Notes: a model not told the origin generated them from the sequence alone. Shown: positions 21,361 through 30,957, counted from the first letter of the stretch. The stretch: 64,000 nt of DNA from JAYXXU01 sp049301135 (GCA_049301135.1 JBAQKP010000044.1:1-64000), one strand, 5' to 3'. Made by a program: numbers and translations.

Positions 21361-22521
21361 TTACATGTTTTTCAAGATACCATCTTTGACTTGCGCCAAC
21401 GTCGCATCAATGCCCAACATGACCGCATCGGCGCATTGCTTGATTGCAGTATCAGGGTCTTTGAGGCCGTTACCGGTCAACGTACAGACGATCACTGAGC
21501 CTTCTGGGATTTTGCCGGATTTCAGATCGGCAATCACACCACCGACAGACGCGGCAGACGCAGGCTCACAGAAAATCCCTTCGTACATCGACAGCATGCG
21601 CTGTGCATCCAAAATGTCGGCATCGTTTAGTTCATCAAACCAGCCGCCAGATTCTGCCATCACCGCATGCGCTTGTGTCCAGCTTTGTGGATTGCCGATC
21701 CGGATCGCAGTGGCGAGGGTTTCAGGGTCTTTGACGGGGCCTCCACGCATGAAGGGTGCAGAGCCAGAGGCTTGATAACCAATCATTTTTGGACGGCTGT
21801 CTTTGGCGATGACTGGCTCACCGGTAAACTGACAGTTGCCTTCACACAAGGCACAGCTGTCGGTGACTTTGTCGCCTTTGGCGGTTGCTGATTCGCTATA
21901 GCCGATCCAGTGCGCGGTGATGTTACCGGCGTTACCGACCGGTAGCGCATGATAATCTGGTGCGCGACCGAGTTCTTCGATGATCTCGAATGCAGCGGTT
22001 TTTTGGCCTTGCAAACGATAAGGGTTAATTGAGTTGACGATGGTGACCGGTGCTTGGTCGGCGACTTCTTTGACCAGTTGCATGCCGTCGTCGAAGTTGC
22101 CGCGAATCTGCAAGGTGATCGCGCCGTACATCATCGCTTGGGCGAGTTTACCCATGGCGATTTTGCCTTCAGGAATCAGCACGAAGGCTTTAATCCCTGC
22201 GCGAGCCGCATAAGCCGCCGCCGCCGCTGAGGTGTTGCCTGTCGATGCACAGATAATTGCTTTGCTACCGGCTTCGACCGCTTTGGTCACCGCCATGGTC
22301 ATGCCACGATCTTTAAACGAGCCAGTCGGATTCAGACCTTCGTATTTCACATAGATTTCGACATTTTTTCCGATAATGCGTGGAATATTATGCAGTTTAA
22401 TCAGTGGCGTATTGCCTTCACCCAATGAAATAATCGGTGTGCTGGCAGATACCGGCAGGCGATCACGATAGCGTTCGATCAGGCCGGTGTAGCGGGCGTT
22501 GTTTGGGGTTGCAGTTGACAT
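21361..22521 (-). CDS. thrC: Threonine synthase
   Basis: The 386-residue PLP enzyme converts O-phosphohomoserine to threonine. The PLP lysine is in NPTGSFKDRGM (about residue 63), and the phosphate-binding loop follows later. An insertion at about residues 200-215 holds a cysteine cluster (CALCEGNC), which might bind a metal; its role is unknown. The ATG at 22521 has GGAT upstream and the family N-terminus; the frame stays open upstream. It follows hom by 77 bases, forming a threonine pathway unit. Confidence 0.94.
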   Translation of the reverse strand: MSTATPNNARYTGLIERYRDRLPVSASTPIISLGEGNTPLIKLHNIPRIIGKNVEIYVKYEGLNPTGSFKDRGMTMAVTKAVEAGSKAIICASTGNTSAAAAAYAARAGIKAFVLIPEGKIAMGKLAQAMMYGAITLQIRGNFDDGMQLVKEVADQAPVTIVNSINPYRLQGQKTAAFEIIEELGRAPDYHALPVGNAGNITAHWIGYSESATAKGDKVTDSCALCEGNCQFTGEPVIAKDSRPKMIGYQASGSAPFMRGGPVKDPETLATAIRIGNPQSWTQAHAVMAESGGWFDELNDADILDAQRMLSMYEGIFCEPASAASVGGVIADLKSGKIPEGSVIVCTLTGNGLKDPDTAIKQCADAVMLGIDATLAQVKDGILKNM

Positions 22522-22598
22522 AGATTCATCCAAAAATAGGGTTAAAAAAGCAGTCTGGGTGGTCTGGTGAGTCGCGCCACCCATTGATTTGCATTTGG

Positions 22599-23906
22599 TT
22601 AGCCATCGAGGTTTTCGAGTCGAATCCGCATCACGGGGCTGTTAATCGCTTGCAGGTCTTCGATCTCAATAATCGCTTGATTCATGCGGTGTTCGCGCAC
22701 GGGTTGGGTGATCAGCACGACAGGAACACGGCCTTGAATATGCGCTGGTTTTTGCAGAATCGCGTCGATGTTAATGCCTGCACGACTCAGAATGCCGGTC
22801 ACGTCTGCCAACACGCCCGGTGTATCTTCGGCATCAATCCGCAAATAATAGCCAGTGGTCATCTGATCAGCGGCCAAAATCGGCGTATCGCTCAGCGCAT
22901 CGGGTTGGAATGCCAGATGCGGCACATGCGCGCCAGCGCTTTCGGCAGTCATCATGCGCACCAGATCCACCACATCAGCCACCACCGCAGAAGCGGTTGG
23001 TCCTGCACCTGCACCTGCACCAAAATACAAGGTTGGTCCAACCGCGTCCGACTGTACCAATACCGCGTTTTTGACGCCGTTGACGTTGGCAATCAGACGT
23101 TTTTCTGGGATCAAGGTCGGGTGTACGCGCAGTTCGATGCCGTCAGCGGTGCGGCGGGCGATACCCAGATGCTTGATCCGATAGCCGAGTTGTTCGGCGT
23201 ATTCGACGTCTTGTGCGGTCAGTTTGGTGATGCCTTCGGTGTAGACCTTTTTAAACTGAAGCGGAATCCCAAACGCAATCGAGGCCAAAATGGTTAGTTT
23301 GTGCGCAGCATCAATGCCTTCGACATCAAAGGTCGGATCGGCTTCGGCGTAGCCCAGCACTTGCGCTTCGGCCAGTACATCATTGAATGCACGGCCTTTG
23401 TCACGCATTTCGGTCATGATGAAGTTGCCAGTGCCGTTGATGATGCCCGCCAGCCATTCGATCCGATTGGCGGCTAGACCTTCGCGCAACACTTTAATGA
23501 TCGGAATACCACCGGCGACGGCCGCTTCGAACGCAACATGCACGTTGTGTTGTTCGGCCAGTGCAAAAATTTCGTTGCCGTGTTCGGCGAGTAGGGCTTT
23601 GTTGGCGGTGACCACGTGTTTGCCGTGTTTGATCGCTTCGGTGACCACGTCACGCGCGACGGTCATGCCGCCCATCACTTCAATCACGATGTCCACATCA
23701 GCGGCGCGGACAATCGACAGCAGGTCATCGCTGCACACGATGCCGTCAAGCCGGAGATCCGGCCTTGGCCGACGGGTTCCGACGTGACTAATCCGAATCT
23801 CACGACCCGTGCGGCGGGTGATTTCGGCGGCATTGTCTTGCAGTAGACGTAACGCGCCAGCACCGACTGTGCCCAATCCTAAGATCGCCAGATTTACAGA
23901 TTTCAC
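22599..23906 (-). CDS. hom: Homoserine dehydrogenase
   Basis: The 435-residue monofunctional enzyme reduces aspartate semialdehyde to homoserine. It has the Rossmann motif GLGTVGAG (about 9-16), the catalytic domain with GIINGTGNFIMTEM, and a C-terminal ACT domain (YYLRIDAEDTPGVLADVTGI) for threonine feedback. A GTG at 23906 is the start: GGAG lies 7 bases before it, while the frame stays open upstream. It precedes thrC. Confidence 0.95.
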   Translation of the reverse strand: MKSVNLAILGLGTVGAGALRLLQDNAAEITRRTGREIRISHVGTRRPRPDLRLDGIVCSDDLLSIVRAADVDIVIEVMGGMTVARDVVTEAIKHGKHVVTANKALLAEHGNEIFALAEQHNVHVAFEAAVAGGIPIIKVLREGLAANRIEWLAGIINGTGNFIMTEMRDKGRAFNDVLAEAQVLGYAEADPTFDVEGIDAAHKLTILASIAFGIPLQFKKVYTEGITKLTAQDVEYAEQLGYRIKHLGIARRTADGIELRVHPTLIPEKRLIANVNGVKNAVLVQSDAVGPTLYFGAGAGAGPTASAVVADVVDLVRMMTAESAGAHVPHLAFQPDALSDTPILAADQMTTGYYLRIDAEDTPGVLADVTGILSRAGINIDAILQKPAHIQGRVPVVLITQPVREHRMNQAIIEIEDLQAINSPVMRIRLENLDG

Positions 23907-24091
23907 CCTCTTACTCCAGCCAGTTTGCAAAGCACAAGATCATAGCTAAAAAAGCGGCGTTGCTCTAGTCATGCAGGGTTAATCGTATGATAAATTCGGA
24001 TTGTGGGGCGGTGGGTGTGCCGAGCATTGGTTGTGTCTTGAGTGTGTTGTCTGAATTCGCTCGGCCACTACAGCTTTCTATGGCATACCTT

Positions 24092-24688
24092 CTAGGGACT
24101 TTTACAGAGATTTTCCAAGAAAAAAGTCATTTTTTTCGCGTCTAAACTGTCTTTTTCATAAAACCCATTGGTCAATCTTTGTCTGATTTCGTCACAGGTG
24201 TATACAAAATCCGAGAGATCCTCAGAAATAAGAAAATTTTCTCTGAAAAATATAAAGCCATCGGAAACAGGGTTCTCCTGATAAATACACCAACTCCCGA
24301 ATTCGTCAATCATTATTAGTCCAAAATATTTACCGTTTTTTTCAAGCTCATCGTTTAAATACTGTAATTTAGATGGCCATTCCGAATGGTACTCCATCCT
24401 TGAAATAATGGAGTAATCGTCAGGAGAGCAGATATAAACTCCATCAGAACTTTGGTTTTTTGCAAAATTTTTCTGGACAGCCTCTATAAAATCAGGAGAG
24501 TTTTTGGCATTGATATCAAAAAATGCCAAGGATATGTAATCCTTATTATTTGTGAATCTTTCTATCTCACTGCTTGGATTGAATGTTTCTTTCATTTTGT
24601 ATCTCCAAAAATCTAAGTCCACTTGGGTGCAATTTTTGCCGAATAAATTTTTGTATTTTAATGAAAATTTACTTCTTTTGGTGATCAT
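24092..24688 (-). CDS. Uncharacterised acidic protein in AT-rich islet
   Basis: I do not recognise this protein. It has up to 198 residues, no signal peptide or membrane helix, and alternating hydrophobic and acidic segments with several aromatic residues. Base composition is much AT-richer than its neighbours. Two starts are credible: the ATG at 24688 overlaps the upstream gene's stop as ATGA and has AGGAAGG before it; the ATG at 24595 has an ideal GGAG site 7 bases away. The second would remove 31 basic, lysine-rich residues. It is paired with a 72-residue gene between hom and dsbC, which are normally adjacent in Acinetobacter. An orphan immunity-type protein is one possibility, but that is only inference. 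Confidence 0.7.
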   Translation of the reverse strand: MITKRSKFSLKYKNLFGKNCTQVDLDFWRYKMKETFNPSSEIERFTNNKDYISLAFFDINAKNSPDFIEAVQKNFAKNQSSDGVYICSPDDYSIISRMEYHSEWPSKLQYLNDELEKNGKYFGLIMIDEFGSWCIYQENPVSDGFIFFRENFLISEDLSDFVYTCDEIRQRLTNGFYEKDSLDAKKMTFFLENLCKSP

Positions 24689-24903
24689 CCTTCCTCGATT
24701 TCAGCCTTCACACTTGCAGGCACCCACTCCCATACGACGTTGTAGTAAAGATCCTTAATTTCCTGATAATTTGCTTCTGCAAAAGATTTCACAAGTTCAG
24801 GATCTTCATATCTCATCGGCTGATGAAAAAGCCCATTCATTTCCCCTAAAAGGTTAAAAGCGCGCTTAACCTCGTCCACTGACACTTCAATTTTTTGATC
24901 CAT
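24685..24903 (-). CDS. Uncharacterised 72-residue acidic protein
   Basis: I do not recognise this small protein. It is acidic, predicted mostly helical, and has aromatic residues near the C-terminus (DLYYNVVWEWVP). It overlaps the next gene by 4 bases (ATGA), so the two are almost certainly co-translated. Like its partner it is AT-richer than the flanking hom and dsbC genes, which suggests acquisition by transfer. Confidence 0.65.
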   Translation of the reverse strand: MDQKIEVSVDEVKRAFNLLGEMNGLFHQPMRYEDPELVKSFAEANYQEIKDLYYNVVWEWVPASVKAEIEEG

Positions 24904-24984
24904 ATGATTGCCTACTTATCCAGCCGTACCAGTGATCAGAAACGCCCTCGCCCCTGATCACCCATCTGCAATAACCCTGTGCTT

Positions 24985-25797
24985 TTACTGCACGCCCAAC
25001 ATCTTTGCCAATTCCGCTGCTGGAATATAGCCGCCGAGATACTTGCCATCCGCGCTATAGATCGCCGGTGTACCATTCACACCCAACTGCATGCCGAGTT
25101 GATGCTGCGCTTCGACCGGATCTTTACAGCTTGGCGCACTGACTGGCAGACCATGCTTGGCAGCATCCATCGCCGCATTACGATCTTCACTACACCAGAC
25201 CGCCTGCATCTTAGGGGTAATCTGTGGTGAGCGCGGCCACGCCAAATAACGGATTTCAATGCCTTTGGCGGTCATATCGGCCATCTCACTGTGCAGCTTG
25301 CGGCAGTAGCCACAATCCACATCAGTAAACACATACGCGACCGCTTTAGTCGTGGCGGGCTTATAGATCACCATGTCTTTGACATCGAGTTGGTTAAACA
25401 ACTTACCCGCTTTGGCCTGAATCAACGGCGCGGTCACATCGGTGACGGTGTTTTGGCCGAGTTTGACCAGATCACCTTGCAAAATATACTGACCATCGGC
25501 AGTGGTAAATACCGACGGCAAACCCTGCATGGTCACCCAAAAAATCCCATTCACCTCGGTCGGCTGAATGTCGATCACTTTGGCATTCAGACCAGCTTTA
25601 ATCAGGTTTTGGCCGAACTTTGTGGCGAGGTCGGCCGGTACGGTATTACTGGTTGTGCTGCTGGTCGCGCTGGTTTTCGACGGCTCGGCACTGGCCTGAC
25701 CGCTGACCGGCTGCGAATTACTGCTACAGGCAGACAACGCCACGACCATGGCGAGTAGGCAGGTGCGTAGCGGAATGTGTAAGGCGTGGGTCAGCAT
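24985..25797 (-). CDS. dsbC: DsbC-type disulfide isomerase, probable lipoprotein
   Basis: The 270-residue protein has a dimerisation domain (about 55-115) and a thioredoxin domain with active site CGYC in VFTDVDCGYCRKLH (about 177-180) and the cis-Pro loop NGTPAIYSADGKYLGGY. A second cysteine pair (WCSEDR and SCKDP) matches the structural disulfide of DsbC. The N-terminus carries a lipobox (LSAC) followed by SSN, so it should be lipid-anchored, probably to the outer membrane. Neighbours xerD and hom match Acinetobacter order. Confidence 0.88.
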   Translation of the reverse strand: MLTHALHIPLRTCLLAMVVALSACSSNSQPVSGQASAEPSKTSATSSTTSNTVPADLATKFGQNLIKAGLNAKVIDIQPTEVNGIFWVTMQGLPSVFTTADGQYILQGDLVKLGQNTVTDVTAPLIQAKAGKLFNQLDVKDMVIYKPATTKAVAYVFTDVDCGYCRKLHSEMADMTAKGIEIRYLAWPRSPQITPKMQAVWCSEDRNAAMDAAKHGLPVSAPSCKDPVEAQHQLGMQLGVNGTPAIYSADGKYLGGYIPAAELAKMLGVQ

Positions 25798-25955
25798 GAA
25801 AAATCCTTAAAATGTCGAGGTAATGAGGCAGTGCTAAAGGCTGCAGGTCAGTGTCATGGTGCGCTGTAGCATAGCAAAAAGCCTGTGACAAATAGCTGAA
25901 CAACTGTATCAAAACGATAGGCGCGTGGATCTGCCGATGGATTCTGAGCCATCAG

Positions 25956-26885
25956 CTAGCCGCGTGGGTGATGTGCCTGATGCAGTTGTTGCAGTCTAGC
26001 GCGCGCCACGTGGGTATAAATCTGCGTGGTGGACAGGTCACTATGCCCAAGTAGCAGTTGCACCACACGTAAATCTGCGCCGTGATTGAGTAAATGGGTG
26101 GCAAACGCATGCCGTAAGGTGTGCGGCGACAAGTGGGCGTCGATCCCCGCCAGTAGCGCGTAATGCTTGATGATGTACCAGAAGTTTTGGCGGGTCATAA
26201 AGCCACCTTGCTGGGTCAAAAACACCGCATCGATGGTCTTATTACTATTTAGACTGGGGCGACTGTCGCGTAGATAACGCTGTAAATAGTCGTTGGCGAT
26301 TTCACCGAGCGGGATCAGGCGGGTTTTTTGGCCTTTACCAGTCACTCTTAATACGCCCGCGTTGAGGTTGACACTGTCTAAGGTGAGTCCGAGCAACTCT
26401 GACACGCGTAGCCCGCAGGCGTATAGCAGTTCGAGCATCGCTTTGTCGCGTAGACCGAGAGTTGTGTCCAGATCAGGTGCATTTAAAAGCTGTTCGACAT
26501 TGGCTTCAGATAGGTCTTTGGGTAGTGGTCGGCCAAGCGCTGGGCTGATTTGTTCGGCGGTGGGATCATCGTCGCGATGGCCGATCTGCCGTAAAAACTG
26601 AAAATACTGGCGCAACGCCGACAGCATCCGACTAATCGAGCGCGGGCTGTGGTCAAGTTGCTGGCGTTGGTGCTGCCAGTCTTGTAGCTGGGCAGTGCTC
26701 CAATCTTCTAGCGGGATCTGGCTAAATTGCTGGGCTTGTAGTAAGTCACTCAAGTACGCGCTGCGTGTGTGCGGACTGACGGCTTGTGCTACCAGATGAT
26801 CGCGAAAGCGCTGCAAATAAAACGCATCACTGGGCAGACTTAGCGGTTTGGGCAGGCGTGGGCTGCGGGCAGGACGGGACGGCAT
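25956..26885 (-). CDS. xerD: Site-specific tyrosine recombinase XerD
   Basis: The 309-residue recombinase resolves chromosome dimers at dif with XerC and FtsK. The N-terminal SAM-like DNA-binding domain is followed by catalytic residues: Arg in CGLRVSELLGL, HTLRHAFATHLL (His-x-x-Arg), His in LLGHSDLSTTQ and the nucleophilic Tyr in IYTHV. It is upstream of dsbC, the usual arrangement of XerD, which supports XerD over XerC. No recombination site is evident nearby. Confidence 0.9.
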   Translation of the reverse strand: MPSRPARSPRLPKPLSLPSDAFYLQRFRDHLVAQAVSPHTRSAYLSDLLQAQQFSQIPLEDWSTAQLQDWQHQRQQLDHSPRSISRMLSALRQYFQFLRQIGHRDDDPTAEQISPALGRPLPKDLSEANVEQLLNAPDLDTTLGLRDKAMLELLYACGLRVSELLGLTLDSVNLNAGVLRVTGKGQKTRLIPLGEIANDYLQRYLRDSRPSLNSNKTIDAVFLTQQGGFMTRQNFWYIIKHYALLAGIDAHLSPHTLRHAFATHLLNHGADLRVVQLLLGHSDLSTTQIYTHVARARLQQLHQAHHPRG

Positions 26886-26994
26886 TGGGGCAGATCACAG
26901 CTGAAAGACAGCACCGATACTACAATGCGTCGTGTGGCAGATGCCATGCCTTGAATTGAATTGAATCGTTGTGATGAATGCTCGTAAAATATAG

Positions 26995-27009
26995 TGAATC
27001 TCATTATCA
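26995..27009. promoter_or_regulatory. Fur box upstream of TonB receptor
   Basis: TGAATCTCATTATCA matches the 7-1-7 Fur consensus (TGATAAT-N-ATTATCA) at 11 of 14 positions, with a perfect right half. It lies about 95 bases before the receptor start, suggesting iron repression. Confidence 0.7.
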
Positions 27010-27101
27010 TTTAAAAACTCGCAGTTTCTGCATGTTTTCTACATGATTGACCTGCACAATCTATGCATATTCAGTCTGTTTGCGCGTTTTGGAGTGTGTT
27101 C

Positions 27102-29210
27102 ATGTCGTCATCGTCCTGTAAGCCCGTATTGTCTGGTCGCGTGATGCTGTCGCTGCTCGGTGGTTTGGCGGCGATGCCGCTACTACACGCCGAAACGGCT
27201 GTGTCAGTTACGCCGGTTCCAGTGACTGCGCCGATTGCCGCCGCGCCAAAAGTACAGACCCTTTCAACGATTACTATCACCGCAAACCGTAATACTGCCC
27301 CTGAAGAGGTCAGTGCGATTGCCAAAACCGTGATCAGTCAGGCTGAGATGCTGCGCTATGGCGATGCGTCGGTGACTGACGCGCTGCGTCGTGCGACGGG
27401 GATTCAGATGGGCGCGACCGGTGGGGCAGGTCGGGCGCAGTTTCGCGGTTCAACTGCGGCACCGACCATTTTAGTCAATGGTGAAGCGGTACAAGGTGGC
27501 CGACGTGGCGGCAGTTCGCTGATTGATACCTTTACCCCAGAAATGATCGACCGTATCGAAGTGACCCGCCAAGCCAGTGTCACGCAAGGCTCGGTTGCTG
27601 CGGGTGGCGTGATCAATATTATTCTAAAAGATCCACGCGCGGGGACATTGGGTGGCGTAGTAAAGCTCGGTTACGGCGAGGTGACGCAAGGCGAACAGTC
27701 ACAACAACAGCGTCAACTGAACCTACAACTCGACGGCAAGCGCGAACAACTCGGCTACAGCCTATCGGCCAATCAATCGCGCACCGACAGCACCAGCCAG
27801 ACTGAACTGACCCGCGCTGATGGTCAAATCACCCTGCAACGGCAGCAGAGCGAAGGCGAGTTTAAGATGCTCGCACCGCGCCTACAATATGAGCTAGAAG
27901 ATGACTACGACAGCAAGCTGTTTGCTGATGCGTTTTATAACGAACATGCCACCACCAATCAAAGCAGCAGTCAGAGCGGCAGCCAAACCAACAGTACGCA
28001 GCAGCAGACCGATAGTGACAGCACTCGATTGAATTTACGCCTTGAGCAGCAACATGGCGAGCGCGAAGACAAATGGCGCATCTCGGCACAACAACAAAAC
28101 GAACAGCAAGCCACCTTGTCCAATAGCGCTGGACAAGCCACGCTGCGCTTGGTCGATGAGCAAACCCGTGAATGGTCGGCCGGTTATGCCGGTAGCCAAA
28201 AAATCGGCGAGGCACACCAAGTCAAGTTTGGGGCAGAACTGCGGCAAACCAACCTCAACAGCAACGTCGATGCCGAACTGACTGAGAAGCGGCAAGCGGT
28301 GTATCTAGAGGAAAGTTGGAAGCTGAACGAAAAAAACACCATCACCGCAGGGCTGCGGCAAGAATGGCTGAAGCGCAGCGGCTTGGTCGATTATCAGCAA
28401 GACAGCCTGAGTCCAGCACTGGCCTATCGTTATCAATATGATCCGGCGTGGTCGGTGCAGATCGGTTATAGCCAATCACAGCGCACACCGCGTTCCGATG
28501 ATTTATTGCCGACCGTGACCGCCTCGACCAGTCTCGACGCGGGTAGCCTCAACAATCCCGATCAAGGCGGTAATCCAAACCTTAAGCCAGAGCAGATTCA
28601 GTCGGTCGAATCAACGTTGGGCTATAACAGCGAAGCTGGCGGTTTTAATTTGACCGTGTTTCGGCGCAATATCGACGATTACATTGAAAAAGTCGTGAGT
28701 TTAGAAAGCGGGCGCTATGTCGAACGGCCACAGAACCAAGCAGAAGCATTGGCGTCGGGTGTTGAGTTGTCAGCGCGTTGGGCACTGCGCAACCAGAATG
28801 GTCACTCGTTGTTGTTAAACGGACAAATCTCCACGATTCGTGCTGAGATTCAACGGGCTGGCCAAGCGGATCGACTGGCCAGCAACGTGGCGCCGTATAG
28901 CAGCAGCATCGGCCTGTCGTACCAGTATCAGCCGTTGAAATGGTCAACCAATCTGAATATTGGTTATCAGCCCAGTTACCGCCGTCCACTGGATGATCAG
29001 CCGTATATCCGTGATGTAAATGCGCGCACCACGCTGGACATCAGCAGCACCAAACGCTTTGATCAAGGCTGGGCAGTCACGGTCAGTGGCCGTAACCTAC
29101 TGGCGGCTGAGCGAATCGAACGGCTAACCACGCCAGACGGCGGCTTTTTTCAGCAACGCCGTGCGGAGTCGCTGCCGAACGTATTGTTGACCTTAGAAAA
29201 GCGATTTTAA
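27102..29210 (+). CDS. TonB-dependent outer-membrane receptor
   Basis: The 702-residue receptor has a signal peptide ending near LLHA, a TonB-box-like segment (STITITAN), a plug domain (SVTDALRRATGIQMG to EVTRQASVTQGSVAAGGVINIIL, about 75-185) and a beta-barrel ending in an aromatic residue (LTLEKRF), typical for outer-membrane insertion. The ligand is uncertain: the upstream Fur box suggests a siderophore or iron complex. The barrel is rich in Gln, Ser and Thr. The ATG at 27102 has GGAG 8 bases before it and is preferred over 27063. Confidence 0.88.
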   Translation: MSSSSCKPVLSGRVMLSLLGGLAAMPLLHAETAVSVTPVPVTAPIAAAPKVQTLSTITITANRNTAPEEVSAIAKTVISQAEMLRYGDASVTDALRRATGIQMGATGGAGRAQFRGSTAAPTILVNGEAVQGGRRGGSSLIDTFTPEMIDRIEVTRQASVTQGSVAAGGVINIILKDPRAGTLGGVVKLGYGEVTQGEQSQQQRQLNLQLDGKREQLGYSLSANQSRTDSTSQTELTRADGQITLQRQQSEGEFKMLAPRLQYELEDDYDSKLFADAFYNEHATTNQSSSQSGSQTNSTQQQTDSDSTRLNLRLEQQHGEREDKWRISAQQQNEQQATLSNSAGQATLRLVDEQTREWSAGYAGSQKIGEAHQVKFGAELRQTNLNSNVDAELTEKRQAVYLEESWKLNEKNTITAGLRQEWLKRSGLVDYQQDSLSPALAYRYQYDPAWSVQIGYSQSQRTPRSDDLLPTVTASTSLDAGSLNNPDQGGNPNLKPEQIQSVESTLGYNSEAGGFNLTVFRRNIDDYIEKVVSLESGRYVERPQNQAEALASGVELSARWALRNQNGHSLLLNGQISTIRAEIQRAGQADRLASNVAPYSSSIGLSYQYQPLKWSTNLNIGYQPSYRRPLDDQPYIRDVNARTTLDISSTKRFDQGWAVTVSGRNLLAAERIERLTTPDGGFFQQRRAESLPNVLLTLEKRF

Positions 29211-29225
29211 TCGATTCAGAGCAAT

Positions 29226-30713
29226 TTAATGCCGCGCCAGTAGCGTATCAGGGTCGGCTTTATGGTGAATGCCATATTGATCGACCAGCGTTGCACTGGC
29301 TTGGTTGAGCCCCAATACTTCGACTAAACGGCCATTTTTGCGCAGCTTTAACACCACTTTATCCAGTGACGTGACCGCTGTCACATCCCACAGATGTGCA
29401 TGCTGCAAATCAATCACCACGCGCGGCAATATTTCATTCATCTCAAATGCCGCCACAAATCGCTCCGCCGACGCAAAAAACACTTGCCCCGACACCTGAT
29501 ACACACGGCTTTGTGCAACGTCATCGACATGGCTGTCGATATACAACAAATGCCCGATTTTATTGGCAAAAAACAGCGCGGAGAGTAACACACCCGTCAG
29601 CACGCCATAAGCCAAGTTATGCGTCGCCACCACCACCGCAACGGTTGCAATCATCACGATATTCGATGAGCGCGGATAGTCACGGATTTTCAGCACCGAA
29701 TCCCAGTTAAAGGTGCTGATCGACACCATAATCATCACCGCAACCAAGGCCGCCATCGGAATCGCCCCGATCAAATCACTTAAAAACACCACCATAATCA
29801 GCAAGAACACGCCTGCCAAAAACGTCGAAAGCCGAGTGCGGCCACCAGATTTGACGTTAATCATCGACTGACCAATCATCGCACAACCGGCCATGCCACC
29901 GAGCAACCCCGCGCCGACATTGGCGATGCCTTGGCCGCGACACTCTTGGTTTTTGTCACTGCTGGTATCGGTCATCTCATCGACAATCGTCGCGGTCATC
30001 ATCGACTCGAGTAGGCCGACCACCGCCAAAGCGATTGAGTACGGCAAAATAATCTTCAGGGTTTCAAGGTTCAGTGGCACGTCTGGCCACAGGAAAATCG
30101 GCAGCGTATCCGGCAGTTGTCCCATATCTGCGACCGTTCGAATATCCAGTTTAAGCAGCAGTGCGATGATGGTCAGCACCACAATCGTGACCAGCGGTGA
30201 CGGGATCACTTGACCGATTCTGGGCACATACGGAAACAGATAAATAATCGCTAAACCAAACGCGGTCATCGCATACACCTGCCAAGTGACATTGGTCAGT
30301 TCGGGCAGTTGCGCCATAAAAATCAAAATCGCCAACGCATTCACAAAGCCGATCACCACCGACTTTGAGACAAAGCGCATCAGGCTGCCCAGCTTGAGCA
30401 GTCCCATGATGATCTGAATCACCCCACAGAGCAGCGTTGCCGCGAGCAGATATTCCAGACCGTGTAGCTTGACCAAGCTCACCATCAGCACTGCCATGGC
30501 CGCCGTCGCTGCCGAAATCATCGCCGGACGACCACCGACAAACGAAATCACCACCGCGATACAAAACGAGGCATACAGCCCAACTTTAGGGTCAACCCCT
30601 GCGATAATCGAAAACGCAATCGCTTCTGGAATCAAGGCCAGTGCCACCACCAAACCCGATAAAACATCGCCACGGATGTTAGAGAACCATTGTTGTTGAA
30701 TGGATTGCCACAT
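29226..30713 (-). CDS. SulP-family anion transporter with STAS domain
   Basis: The 495-residue protein has about 10-12 membrane helices with the SulP signature near [19 protein letters not shown] (about 24-42) and a C-terminal STAS domain ([17 protein letters not shown]). Members carry sulfate, bicarbonate or dicarboxylates, often with sodium or protons; the substrate cannot be told from sequence. The ATG at 30713 is used because the upstream extension begins with TTG and lacks support. It is convergent with the TonB receptor gene. Confidence 0.87.
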   Translation of the reverse strand: MWQSIQQQWFSNIRGDVLSGLVVALALIPEAIAFSIIAGVDPKVGLYASFCIAVVISFVGGRPAMISAATAAMAVLMVSLVKLHGLEYLLAATLLCGVIQIIMGLLKLGSLMRFVSKSVVIGFVNALAILIFMAQLPELTNVTWQVYAMTAFGLAIIYLFPYVPRIGQVIPSPLVTIVVLTIIALLLKLDIRTVADMGQLPDTLPIFLWPDVPLNLETLKIILPYSIALAVVGLLESMMTATIVDEMTDTSSDKNQECRGQGIANVGAGLLGGMAGCAMIGQSMINVKSGGRTRLSTFLAGVFLLIMVVFLSDLIGAIPMAALVAVMIMVSISTFNWDSVLKIRDYPRSSNIVMIATVAVVVATHNLAYGVLTGVLLSALFFANKIGHLLYIDSHVDDVAQSRVYQVSGQVFFASAERFVAAFEMNEILPRVVIDLQHAHLWDVTAVTSLDKVVLKLRKNGRLVEVLGLNQASATLVDQYGIHHKADPDTLLARH

Positions 30714-30861
30714 CAGAAAAGTCACCCAAAAAAAGCGTGTACAGCCCAACCCCAACCCGATAGCTGCATCAGGAGAATCAAGCTGACATTAGAAAATCGG
30801 AAAAAACGCAAACGACATCCCCCTCAAACGAGGCGGACAAAAAAATCGAGATCAAAAAATT

Positions 30862-30957
30862 ATGGTGGACTGGCTGACATCAAAAAACGTGACCGGCACG
30901 GCTGAAGTGCTGCAAATGTTAGCACAGCGAGGCGTAAAAATTGGCGATTTGGTTTGA
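30862..30957 (+). CDS. Possible 31-residue ORF or gene remnant
   Basis: An ATG-started frame encodes a short peptide (beginning MVDWLTSKNV, ending GVKIGDLV) with ordinary protein-like composition. The frame continues open upstream to a stop at 30790-30792 without another ATG. The ribosome site is weak (GAG about 13 bases away). It could be the tail of a degraded gene or a real small protein; I do not recognise it. Confidence 0.22.
   Translation: MVDWLTSKNVTGTAEVLQMLAQRGVKIGDLV

Noticed and set aside
24092..24903. Mobile element or prophage at the AT-rich islet
   Set aside because: No integrase, transposase, terminal inverted repeats or target duplication is visible; only the unusual composition suggests transfer.
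25956..26885. XerD gene as integrase of a mobile island with the nearby islet
   Set aside because: The protein is a standard XerD in its usual place next to dsbC, so it is the chromosomal recombinase and not an element integrase.
26951..26966. Tandem TTGAA x3
   Set aside because: Only three copies in a non-coding gap; too short to call a functional repeat or a phase-variable tract.
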